8,242 nucleotides of DNA from Prevotella sp. UBA4339 (lineage in GTDB: Bacteria; Bacteroidota; Bacteroidia; Bacteroidales; Bacteroidaceae), in contig DGTJ01000043.1 of assembly GCA_002393725.1 (NCBI GenBank), positions 20,006-28,247 of the forward strand, written 5' to 3'. The notes under the pieces are model-generated. The model made no database searches. It was given only the letters and a program-made list of their open reading frames with translations, and was not told the origin of the DNA. Positions 1 through 4,981 of this stretch are shown here, piece by piece. The translations under genes were made by a program, and so were the position numbers. Every line of letters begins with the position of its first letter. Position 1 is the stretch's first letter.

Positions 1-25
1 CCACATTCCACATTCCTCATTCCAC
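1..25. repeat. Heptamer tandem repeat inside the receptor gene
   Basis: The plus strand reads CCACATT, CCACATT, CCTCATT, CCAC at 1-7, 8-14, 15-21 and 22-25, an exact period of 7. It may continue to the left of the window. On the coding strand it gives GMRNVEC immediately after the plug domain, where the barrel should begin. A 7-base unit changes frame when one copy is gained or lost. The unit, rotated to CATTCC[AT], resembles the heptamers at 1131-1158 and 3251-3278. Confidence 0.7.
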
Positions 26-623
26 GACTATCCTGCGTCACGATATTTATCGCTCCCACGAGCGATGACGTACCGTAGATTCTTCCTGCCGGACCTTCGA
101 GCACCTCGATCCTTACTATCTCGCTCAGGTCGACGGGCAGGTCCATGGCGTTGTGGCCCGTCTGAGGGTCACAGATGTTGATGCCGTTAAGTAGCAGGAT
201 AATCTGGTCGGATGTGCCTCCTCGTATAGAGATGTCGGTCTGGGCTCCAATAGGTCCTCGCTGACGGACATCTACGCCTACGGCGTATTTAAGTAGGTCG
301 TTAACACTTTGTACCGGGGCCTGCGCAATATCTGCACGGTCCAGTACAGTTACCATTCTCGCAGCCTGACTCTTCGTCAGGGGCGCCCTCGAGCCGGTCA
401 CACTGACCTCCTCGAGCATCATCTCGCGAGCCGTTGTCATTGAGGCAGAGTCGGTCACCACGGGATTGGTGGAGACACTCTCTGCTGAGGCATAGGTCAG
501 TGTGGCTACTGAGAGCACACTGCACACTACCTCCTTTCCCAGACAGGCGAAAAGCGAGTAGCCCTTGTTTCCGAAATGACGGAACACCAGGACTTGGCGC
601 TTAATGAAACTTTTTTTGTACAT
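1..623 (-). CDS. TonB-dependent outer-membrane receptor, BtuB-like, N-terminal part (3' end outside window)
   Basis: About 207 residues are visible and the gene runs off at base 1. They cover the export signal, TonB box and plug domain of an outer-membrane active transporter powered by TonB-ExbBD. Residues 1-30 are a basic stretch (FRHFGNKGYSLFACLGKEV) ahead of a hydrophobic segment near 33-46. From memory, this long pre-signal extension is typical of Bacteroidales receptors of the corrinoid (BtuB) type. EEVSVTGSRA (71-80) is the TonB-box region. The plug follows, with DISIRGG (130-136), LLNGINICDPQTGHN (144-158) and the plug end IEVLEGPAGRIYGTSSLVGAINIV (172-195, key residues E173, G177, R181, G184, G190, N193). 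The ATG at 623 is 27 bases after the folA stop, suggesting cotranscription. No cobalamin riboswitch fits in that gap, so the substrate is unproven. A heptamer repeat sits in frame just after the plug. Confidence 0.88.
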   Translation of the reverse strand, partial: MYKKSFIKRQVLVFRHFGNKGYSLFACLGKEVVCSVLSVATLTYASAESVSTNPVVTDSASMTTAREMMLEEVSVTGSRAPLTKSQAARMVTVLDRADIAQAPVQSVNDLLKYAVGVDVRQRGPIGAQTDISIRGGTSDQIILLLNGINICDPQTGHNAMDLPVDLSEIVRIEVLEGPAGRIYGTSSLVGAINIVTQDSRGMRNVEC

Positions 624-650
624 AAATTAGTAAAACAACGGATTGTACCG

Positions 651-1130
651 TTATGCCTTGATATAGTCTACGAATGAATATTCGTACTCGTGTCGTTCGT
701 CGATAGGATGGTCCTCACGTCTCTCCTCTTTCCAGTCGTCATATGGCGGAAAGAAAGTGTCTGCCTTCTCTGGTGTGTCGTTTACCTCAGTGAGACAGAG
801 TCTGTCGGCCATCTTCAGTGCCTGGCGGTACACGCTGGCACCACCTATTATATATATATCCTCATCGGGAGTGCAGTGGCTTAGAGCCTCTTCGAGCGAC
901 GTATACACATCGCAGCCTGGCAACTCCTTCGTGCTGCGGCTCAGCACGATGTTCCTACGGTTGGGCAGGGCTCCCTTGGGCAGCGACAGGAATGTGTTGC
1001 GCCCCATGACGATAGTATGCCCCGTGGTTAGTGCCTTGAAGCGCTTCAGGTCGTTCGGAAGCCAGTAGATCAACTTGTTCTCATAACCGATGGCTCTGTT
1101 CTTGGCCACAGCCGCTATTATAGTAATCAT
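651..1130 (-). CDS. folA: Dihydrofolate reductase
   Basis: The 159-residue protein has the usual length of chromosomal bacterial DHFR. It reduces dihydrofolate to tetrahydrofolate with NADPH in the cytoplasm. Visible family features are the N-terminal strand MITIIAAVAKNRAIG, the substrate loop WLPND (23-27) with the catalytic acid at Asp27, the NADPH-binding MGRNTF (42-47), NRRNIVLSR (57-65), and the IIGG turn (94-97, Gly96-Gly97) followed by ASVY. The C-terminal strand segment EYEYSFVDYIKA closes the fold. The gene lies 30 bases after thyA on the same strand, the classic pairing, because ThyA makes the dihydrofolate that this enzyme recycles. The intergenic bases are almost wholly a heptamer repeat whose AGGAATT units sit directly before the ATG and could serve as the ribosome contact. 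No residue looks lost. Confidence 0.97.
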   Translation of the reverse strand: MITIIAAVAKNRAIGYENKLIYWLPNDLKRFKALTTGHTIVMGRNTFLSLPKGALPNRRNIVLSRSTKELPGCDVYTSLEEALSHCTPDEDIYIIGGASVYRQALKMADRLCLTEVNDTPEKADTFFPPYDDWKEERREDHPIDERHEYEYSFVDYIKA

Positions 1131-1158
1131 AATTCCTAATTCCTTATTTCTAATTCTT
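1131..1158. repeat. Four-copy heptamer array filling the thyA-folA gap
   Basis: The plus strand shows AATTCCT (1131-1137), AATTCCT (1138-1144), TATTTCT (1145-1151) and AATTCTT (1152-1158), so 28 of the 30 intergenic bases have period 7. Two copies are identical and two are diverged. On the coding strand the last two units read AGGAATTAGGAATT directly before the folA ATG, a purine-rich run that could influence translation initiation. Copy number here would change the gene spacing, not a reading frame. Confidence 0.75.
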
Positions 1159-1160
1159 GG

Positions 1161-1955
1161 TTATACCGAAACTTCCGCCTTGATATGTGGATGCGGGTCA
1201 TAGCCCGTGAGCTCGAAGTCCTCGTACTTGAAGTCGAAGAGATTCTTCACGTCGGGATTGAGTATCATCTTTGGCAGAGGACGAGGCTCACGGGTGAGTT
1301 GGAGCCTGGCCTGCTCTATATGGTTCAGATAGAGGTGGGTGTCGCCAGTGGTGTGGATGAAGTCGCCTGCCTTGTAGCCCGTCACCTGAGCCATCATCTG
1401 GAGCAGCAGGGCATAGCTGGCGATGTTGAACGGCACTCCAAGGAAGGTGTCTGCACTGCGTTGATAGAGCTGGAGTGACAGACGGTCACCGGCCACATAG
1501 AACTGGAAGATTGTGTGGCATGGGGGCAGGGCCATCTGGTTTACTTCTGCGACGTTCCATGCTGACACAATCATACGTCGGGAGTTGGGGTTGTTCTTCA
1601 GCTGGTCAAGCACGTACTGTATCTGGTCTATCGTCCCTCCGTTGTAGTCGGGCCACGAGCGCCACTGGTGACCATAGACGGGACCCAGCTCGCCGTTCTC
1701 GTCTGCCCACTCGTTCCAGATGCGCACACCGTGCTCCTGGAGGTACTTCACGTTGGTGTCGCCTTTCAGAAACCATAGCAGTTCGTAGATGATGCTCTTC
1801 AGATGTAGCTTCTTTGTGGTCAACAGGGGGAATCCGTCGTCGAGGTTATATCTCGACTGGGTACCGAAGATACTTATAGTGCCTGTTCCTGTGCGGTCGC
1901 CTTTCTCGGTGCCTTCAGTGAGGATGCGGTTCAGAATTTCAAGATACTGTTTCAT
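1161..1955 (-). CDS. thyA: Thymidylate synthase
   Basis: At 264 residues it matches the length of E. coli ThyA, and the active-site numbering matches without gaps. It converts dUMP plus 5,10-methylene-tetrahydrofolate to dTMP and dihydrofolate. Visible residues are Arg21 in DRTGTGT, Trp80, Tyr94, Arg126-Arg127 in NSRRMI, the nucleophile Cys146 in PPCHTIFQF, QRSADTFLGVPFN with Arg166, Ser167, Asp169 and Asn177, and His207/Tyr209 in DTHLYLNH. The C-terminal KAEVSV ends much like known ThyA proteins, whose terminus closes over the active site. It lies between rsmF (50 bases upstream) and folA (30 bases downstream), all on one strand, so cotranscription is likely. I see no clear TAnnTTTG promoter in the short upstream gap, which is mostly an octamer repeat. 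Confidence 0.98.
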   Translation of the reverse strand: MKQYLEILNRILTEGTEKGDRTGTGTISIFGTQSRYNLDDGFPLLTTKKLHLKSIIYELLWFLKGDTNVKYLQEHGVRIWNEWADENGELGPVYGHQWRSWPDYNGGTIDQIQYVLDQLKNNPNSRRMIVSAWNVAEVNQMALPPCHTIFQFYVAGDRLSLQLYQRSADTFLGVPFNIASYALLLQMMAQVTGYKAGDFIHTTGDTHLYLNHIEQARLQLTREPRPLPKMILNPDVKNLFDFKYEDFELTGYDPHPHIKAEVSV

Positions 1956-1965
1956 ATTTTGACAG

Positions 1966-2004
1966 ATAGACGATTAGACAATTAGAAATTTAGACAGTTA
2001 GACA
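1966..2004. repeat. Octamer tandem repeat (TTAGACA plus one base) between rsmF and thyA
   Basis: TTAGACA, TTAGAAA, TTAGACA and TTAGACA start at 1974, 1982, 1990 and 1998, an exact period of 8. A diverged unit, ATAGACG, lies at 1966-1972, and a possible weak one (CTAAACG) at 2006-2012 overlaps the rsmF stop codon (2006-2008). The array occupies most of the 50-base intergenic space. Its period and sequence differ from the heptamer family elsewhere in the window, so it looks like a separate repeat type. Confidence 0.75.
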
Positions 2005-2005
2005 T

Positions 2006-3436
2006 CTAAACGATGATATGGGGAGGGGAGGAGGGGAGATGGGTGGACTTGATACGCCAAGGCTTGGGGTAAAGGTTGTTGGCACGGTTGCCAATGTTCT
2101 TTACAGGACCAAGGGCATGACCTTCGTAGGTCACAGTGATATGCCCCTTGGGGGCGTCAGAGGGAAGGACAATGGCCTCGCCACGGAGGTATTTCAAAAC
2201 TTCGGGGTAGGTGAGGTCGTAACAGGGGAAATCTCCCTGGGGAAGGTCGGACTCAAGCACCTTGAGTTTTGAGATGAATGGGGCGAGGGGCTTTGATTTT
2301 GATGGGTCGATGGACTTTGACTTTGATGGGGCAGGGACTTCGGTAGGCAGTTCTCCGCTTTTGCGTATTGCACAGATGAAGAGGCCTTCGCCTTTAGTTA
2401 TTCCCGGGATGAAACGATAGACGGGGGCATCGAAGCCTTTAAGCAGTGAACCGGTGATGTTCCATTCTGGATCCGTCGGGATGTCGAGTATCTCGGCATC
2501 ATATTCGTCGATAATCCAACGCACGTTCTCCTCGTTCTCTTTTGTATTAAATGTACACGTACTATAAATTAATATTCCTCCGGGATTGAGACACTCCCAT
2601 GCATCGGCAACTATCTCGCGCTGCAGACGCCAGCATTTCTCCACGTTCTGCAGACTCCACTCACCGATGGTGGCGGGGTCTTTACGGAACATTCCTTCTC
2701 CAGAACAAGGCACGTCGCAGATGATGATGTCAAACCTCGCCTTCGCCTTACGGAAGTCGCGTGGGTAGTTGTTGGTGACGATGCAGTTAGGGTAGCCCCA
2801 TTTCGTGATGTTCTCCAGGAGGATCTGTGCCCTGTTTGGTATCGGTTCGTTGCTTACCATCAGGCTCCCTTCCGGCATGACGCTGATGGCGGCAGTGGAT
2901 TTGCCCCCTGGGGCAGCGCAGAGGTCGAGGAGGGATAATTTTCGAGGAAGGAGGTCTTTTCGAGGAAGGAGGTCTTTTCGAGGAAGGAGGAAGGAGTAAG
3001 GAGGAAGGAGAATACCTTGTAGGGTCCGGAGAATGTGGGTGATGAACATTGAGGATGCTTCTTGTACATAATAGCATCCTGCATGAAAAAGAGGGTCAAA
3101 GGTGAACTGCGGCCTCCCCTGAAGATAATACCCCTCCTCGCACCAAGGCACCCTCACTAAATGACTGTCGCTTTGTGATATATCGTTTTTTAATATGTCG
3201 CTTTGTGACATAGTTATCTCCCTATCTGAAATTTCCGCATCAGGAGTATTCTCCTTCCTCCTTCCTCCTTCCTCCTTCCTCGAAAATCCCTCTTTCCTCG
3301 AAAACTCTCCCTTCCTCCTATTCACCCTCACACTCACCGGAGCCTCCTCTTCGAAAGCTCCAAGATAGCGATTAAAGCGCTCTTCGCCCATTAATTGCCG
3401 TGTCTGCTGGATAAACTCCTCTGGTAAATTTGACAT
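2006..3436 (-). CDS. rsmF: RsmF-type 16S rRNA (cytosine-C5) methyltransferase
   Basis: A SAM-dependent RNA m5C methyltransferase of the NOL1/NOP2/Sun (RsmB/RsmF) family, 476 residues. The N-terminal part has LPEEFIQQTRQLMGEERF (4-21) and a conserved stretch from VPWCEEGYYL to YYVQEASSM (96-130). SAM motif I is LDLCAAPGGKS (170-180). Motif IV is DVPCSGEGMF with Cys244, and motif VI is YSTCTFNTKENEENV with Cys294, the two-cysteine pair of this family. Residues about 395-464 resemble the RsmF C-terminal RNA-binding region. I chose the ATG at 3436 because MSNLPEEF matches the family start; the in-frame ATG at 3583 would add 49 unlike residues and cross the promoter region. Four repeat tracts interrupt the protein: residues 42-63, 76-91, 141-166 and 370-382. 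They lie outside the catalytic motifs, but the one at 141-166 abuts motif I. Exact rRNA target unproven. Confidence 0.9.
   Translation of the reverse strand: MSNLPEEFIQQTRQLMGEERFNRYLGAFEEEAPVSVRVNRRKGEFSRKEGFSRKEEGGRRKENTPDAEISDREITMSQSDILKNDISQSDSHLVRVPWCEEGYYLQGRPQFTFDPLFHAGCYYVQEASSMFITHILRTLQGILLPPYSFLLPRKDLLPRKDLLPRKLSLLDLCAAPGGKSTAAISVMPEGSLMVSNEPIPNRAQILLENITKWGYPNCIVTNNYPRDFRKAKARFDIIICDVPCSGEGMFRKDPATIGEWSLQNVEKCWRLQREIVADAWECLNPGGILIYSTCTFNTKENEENVRWIIDEYDAEILDIPTDPEWNITGSLLKGFDAPVYRFIPGITKGEGLFICAIRKSGELPTEVPAPSKSKSIDPSKSKPLAPFISKLKVLESDLPQGDFPCYDLTYPEVLKYLRGEAIVLPSDAPKGHITVTYEGHALGPVKNIGNRANNLYPKPWRIKSTHLPSSPPHIIV
2291..2330. repeat. Direct repeat of 16 bases, period 24, in the rsmF linker
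   Basis: CTTTGATTTTGATGGG (2291-2306) and CTTTGACTTTGATGGG (2315-2330) differ at one base. On the coding strand they give PSKSK twice with an 8-residue period (residues 370-382), in the linker between the catalytic domain and the C-terminal RNA-binding part. The 24-base period keeps the frame. Confidence 0.6.
2939..3015 (-). repeat. Micro-repeat copy A in rsmF (18-base units plus heptamer core)
   Basis: Two identical 18-base units (2939-2956 and 2957-2974) are followed by a 41-base core at 2975-3015: TTTTCGAG, four heptamers (GAAGGAG, GAAGGAG, TAAGGAG, GAAGGAG), then AATAC. On the coding strand it gives LLPRKDLLPRKDLLPRK (residues 150-166), just before SAM motif I. The core matches copy B at 3246-3286 in inverted orientation with one mismatch (T2997). 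Minus strand is given because the GTATT-to-CTCGAAAA direction runs that way. Confidence 0.85.
3166..3212. repeat. 30-base-period repeat in rsmF, second copy palindromic
   Basis: TGTCGCTTTGTGA occurs at 3166-3178 and again at 3196-3208. The second copy sits in a perfect inverted repeat, TATGTC (3194-3199) and GACATA (3207-3212), with a 7-base loop. The first copy has lost part of one arm. The coding strand reads SQSD twice, ten residues apart (residues 77-90), between repeat tract B and the conserved VPWCEEGYYL segment. The 30-base period preserves frame. Confidence 0.65.
3246..3320 (+). repeat. Micro-repeat copy B in rsmF (heptamer core plus diverged unit)
   Basis: GTATT (3246-3250) is followed by four perfect CTCCTTC heptamers (3251-3278) and CTCGAAAA (3279-3286). 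Then come diverged partial units, TCCCTCTTTCCTCGAAAA (3287-3304) and CTCTCCCTTCCTCC (3305-3318). On the rsmF coding strand it yields GEFSRKEGFSRKEEGGRRKENT (residues 43-64, 22 positions, Lys/Arg/Glu rich), between the N-terminal helical part and the conserved VPWCEEG block. The 41-base core is an inverted copy of 2975-3015. Confidence 0.85.
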
Positions 3437-3444
3437 TTGCTCTG

Positions 3445-3452
3445 CAAAATTA
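3445..3452 (-). promoter_or_regulatory. Candidate Bacteroidetes -7 box for rsmF
   Basis: The minus strand reads TAATTTTG, matching the TAnnTTTG -7 consensus of the Bacteroidetes primary sigma factor. The box ends 8 bases before the rsmF ATG at 3436, so transcription would start only a few bases upstream and the mRNA would be nearly leaderless. I see no convincing -33 element. This also argues against the upstream ATG at 3583. Confidence 0.45.
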
Positions 3453-3462
3453 CAAAAAAAGC

Positions 3463-3480
3463 CACAGATTACGCTGATTA
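3463..3480. repeat. Two-copy 9-base degenerate repeat in the divergent promoter region
   Basis: CACAGATTA (3463-3471) and CGCTGATTA (3472-3480) are adjacent with period 9. They resemble the degenerate CACAGATTA / CACGAATTA strings I recall scattered between genes in Bacteroidetes genomes; that recall is unverified here. A related string, ATCACGAATTAG, lies on the minus strand at 3508-3519. Confidence 0.3.
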
Positions 3481-3496
3481 TTTGCCAAATAATTAA

Positions 3497-3504
3497 TAAC
3501 TTTG
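3497..3504 (+). promoter_or_regulatory. Candidate -7 box for the DUF6249-PspC-sigma-DUF5056 operon
   Basis: TAACTTTG fits the TAnnTTTG consensus and lies 57 bases before the ATG at 3562. The TTTG at 3481-3484 is only 12 bases upstream, shorter than the usual spacing for a -33 element, so the upstream half is weak. If used, the leader would be about 50 bases and would include the small inverted repeat at 3514-3527. Confidence 0.45.
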
Positions 3505-3513
3505 CAACTAATT

Positions 3514-3527
3514 CGTGATTTCTCACG
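3514..3527 (+). promoter_or_regulatory. Small inverted repeat in the operon leader
   Basis: CGTGA (3514-3518) and TCACG (3523-3527) are perfect complements around a TTTC loop, just downstream of the candidate -7 box. It could be a leader hairpin or a half-site pair for a regulator. Five-base arms can arise by chance. Confidence 0.25.
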
Positions 3528-3561
3528 TCAAATGGATGTAGAAAATTAAAAATCAAGAGAT

Positions 3562-4227
3562 ATGAAAAAGTATTTAATAGCAATCGCCATTATGCTCGCA
3601 ATCGGTATCAATGCCGATGCAGCATCGCAGAAGCACCGTCATAGCCAACAGGCTGCAGAACTGGTGGATTCTGCCCAAAAAGCCAATGAGACAATCGAGG
3701 CCTTTTCTGATACCACATCAGCAGCTAATGCTGACCAGCAGGATGAGTATGTTGAATATCAAACCGACCTCACCAAGGAGGAGGCTCAGGCAGTAAAGGA
3801 ACTCCTCGATGGAGTAGGAGGGATGTTCGCCCCGTGGGCTTTGGTCAGCATCGTGACCATCGTCATCCTGTTCCTCATCGCCCCACTGCTTATCATACTG
3901 GTGATCTTCTACTTCGTAAACAAGAACCGGAAGGAGAAATACAAGTTGGCGCAGATGGCTATCCAGAACGGTCAGCCCATTCCCAATGAGATTCTCGACA
4001 AAGCACAGAATCCAGTTGTCAATGATGACTATGAAAAGGGTCTTCGACAGATGTTCGTAGGTGTTGGCCTCGCCATATTCCTGGGCATTGTCATCGGCAA
4101 ACTGGGTATTGGCATCGGTGCTCTCGTGTTCTTCGTAGGTCTGGGTAAGTGGTATGTGGCCCGCGAGGCACGTAACAATAATCCCGGCAATAACAACAAT
4201 ATCAATAACGATTTAAATCAATTATAG
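3562..4227 (+). CDS. DUF6249-like membrane protein
   Basis: A 221-residue envelope protein with no known biochemical role. Residues 1-21 form a signal peptide (MKKYLIAIAIMLAIGINADA, cleavage near AA-SQ). Residues 22-85 are polar and probably periplasmic. A strong membrane segment at about 93-119 is followed by a basic stretch, NKNRKEKYK. Then comes MAIQNGQPIPNEIL (132-145), a segment I associate with DUF6249 proteins, and two Gly/Ile-rich hydrophobic segments near 164-178 and 181-197. The tail (205-219) is Asn-rich (NNNPGNNNNINND). It is the first gene of a four-gene run, with the PspC gene only 4 bases later, so a role in membrane sensing with the sigma factor is plausible but inferred. The ATG is preceded by AAGAG at a workable distance. 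Confidence 0.8.
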   Translation: MKKYLIAIAIMLAIGINADAASQKHRHSQQAAELVDSAQKANETIEAFSDTTSAANADQQDEYVEYQTDLTKEEAQAVKELLDGVGGMFAPWALVSIVTIVILFLIAPLLIILVIFYFVNKNRKEKYKLAQMAIQNGQPIPNEILDKAQNPVVNDDYEKGLRQMFVGVGLAIFLGIVIGKLGIGIGALVFFVGLGKWYVAREARNNNPGNNNNINNDLNQL

Positions 4228-4231
4228 GATT

Positions 4232-4423
4232 ATGACAAAGAGATTAATGCGTTCCGACGACAGAGTGTTTGCAGGTGTTTGCGGCGGTATTGCCGAGTAT
4301 CTCGATTTCGACCCGGTGATGGTGAGGATAGCTTATGCTTTCCTGACGCTGTTCACGGCCTTCAGCGGACTGATATTCTACCTCGTACTGTGGCTCGTGA
4401 TGCCAGAGAAGAACAGACTGTAG
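4232..4423 (+). CDS. PspC domain small membrane protein
   Basis: A 63-residue protein that is essentially one PspC domain. RSDDRVFAGVCGGIAEYLD (8-26) is the family signature, with the Gly-Val-Cys-Gly-Gly core. It is followed by DFDPVMVRIAYA and a hydrophobic segment (about 34-57) ending in WLVMPEK. In enterobacteria PspC is an inner-membrane sensor of the phage-shock response. In Bacteroidetes such single-domain proteins are common and their partners are mostly unknown. The start is 4 bases after the upstream stop and the stop is 15 bases before the sigma factor ATG, so all are probably one transcript. The gene set suggests membrane-stress sensing coupled to the sigma factor; that is inference. 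Confidence 0.93.
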   Translation: MTKRLMRSDDRVFAGVCGGIAEYLDFDPVMVRIAYAFLTLFTAFSGLIFYLVLWLVMPEKNRL

Positions 4424-4438
4424 CAACACTCAACGAGT

Positions 4439-4981
4439 ATGCCAGAGTTCAGCGACATAGCCTTGGTGACACAGGTGGCTGTATTCCACAACAGGCGGGC
4501 CTTCGACCAACTTGTTAGGAAGTATCAGTCACCCGTACGCAGGTTCTTTCTGAACCAGACACTGGGCGATGAGCAGCTGAGCGACGACCTGGCACAAGAG
4601 ACGTTCATCAAGGCATATACCAGCATAGCAAAGTTCAAGGGCATATCGAGCTTCTCCACGTGGCTCTTCCGGATAGCATACAATGTGTTCTACGACGAGA
4701 TGCGTTGTCGGAAGCATACTACTGATGACATCGACACTCCTGCTATTGCCAGGATGGCATCCACTACTGGTGATGCAGGACTGAAGATGGATGTCTACAG
4801 CGCCTTGTCGCAGCTTAAGGATGTAGAGCGCACATGCATCACCCTTCAGCTTATCGACGGGTATCCTATCGACAAGATCAGTGAGATCACCGGTATTCCG
4901 GAAAACACGGTGAAGTCGCATCTGCGTCGGGGAAAGGAAAAACTTACTGACTACTTAAAAGAAAACGGATATGACAGATAA
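4439..4981 (+). CDS. ECF-type RNA polymerase sigma factor
   Basis: A 180-residue sigma-70 family protein with only regions 2 and 4, as expected for the extracytoplasmic-function group. Region 2 spans about 21-92: FDQLVRKYQ, then DDLAQETFIKAY (49-60, core binding and helix), then FSTWLFRIAYNVFYDEMR (72-89, -10 recognition). A short linker with DDIDTP follows. Region 4 spans about 120-172, with the helix-turn-helix ISEITGIPENTVKSHLRRGKEKL (148-170; Thr157, Lys159 and Arg163 in the recognition helix). The stop codon overlaps the next start (ATGACAGATAA), so the two genes are translationally coupled, as is usual for a sigma and anti-sigma pair. Its targets are unknown; self-regulation of the operon is possible. 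I cannot assign an ECF subgroup. Confidence 0.96.
   Translation: MPEFSDIALVTQVAVFHNRRAFDQLVRKYQSPVRRFFLNQTLGDEQLSDDLAQETFIKAYTSIAKFKGISSFSTWLFRIAYNVFYDEMRCRKHTTDDIDTPAIARMASTTGDAGLKMDVYSALSQLKDVERTCITLQLIDGYPIDKISEITGIPENTVKSHLRRGKEKLTDYLKENGYDR

Noticed and set aside
624..650. Cobalamin riboswitch before the BtuB-like gene
   Set aside because: The gap to folA is only 27 bases, far too short for the aptamer, and no B12-box string is visible.
1475..1792. 105-codon plus-strand frame opposite thyA
   Set aside because: Antisense shadow of a fully conserved thymidylate synthase; no recognisable motif.
2787..3099. Alternative-frame reading frames across the rsmF repeat (Pro/Ser/Phe-rich on the minus strand, Arg-rich on the plus strand)
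   Set aside because: They exist because the 18-base and 7-base repeats lack stops in several frames. The rsmF frame carries the conserved motifs on both sides.
2939..3320. CRISPR-like array
   Set aside because: Units are 7 or 18 bases with no unique spacers of regular length, and the tracts are translated within rsmF.
3437..3583. Upstream in-frame extension of rsmF to an ATG at 3583
   Set aside because: The extra 49 residues are hydrophobic and unlike the family, they cross both candidate promoters and overlap the start of the divergent gene. MSNLPEEF at 3436 is the expected N-terminus.
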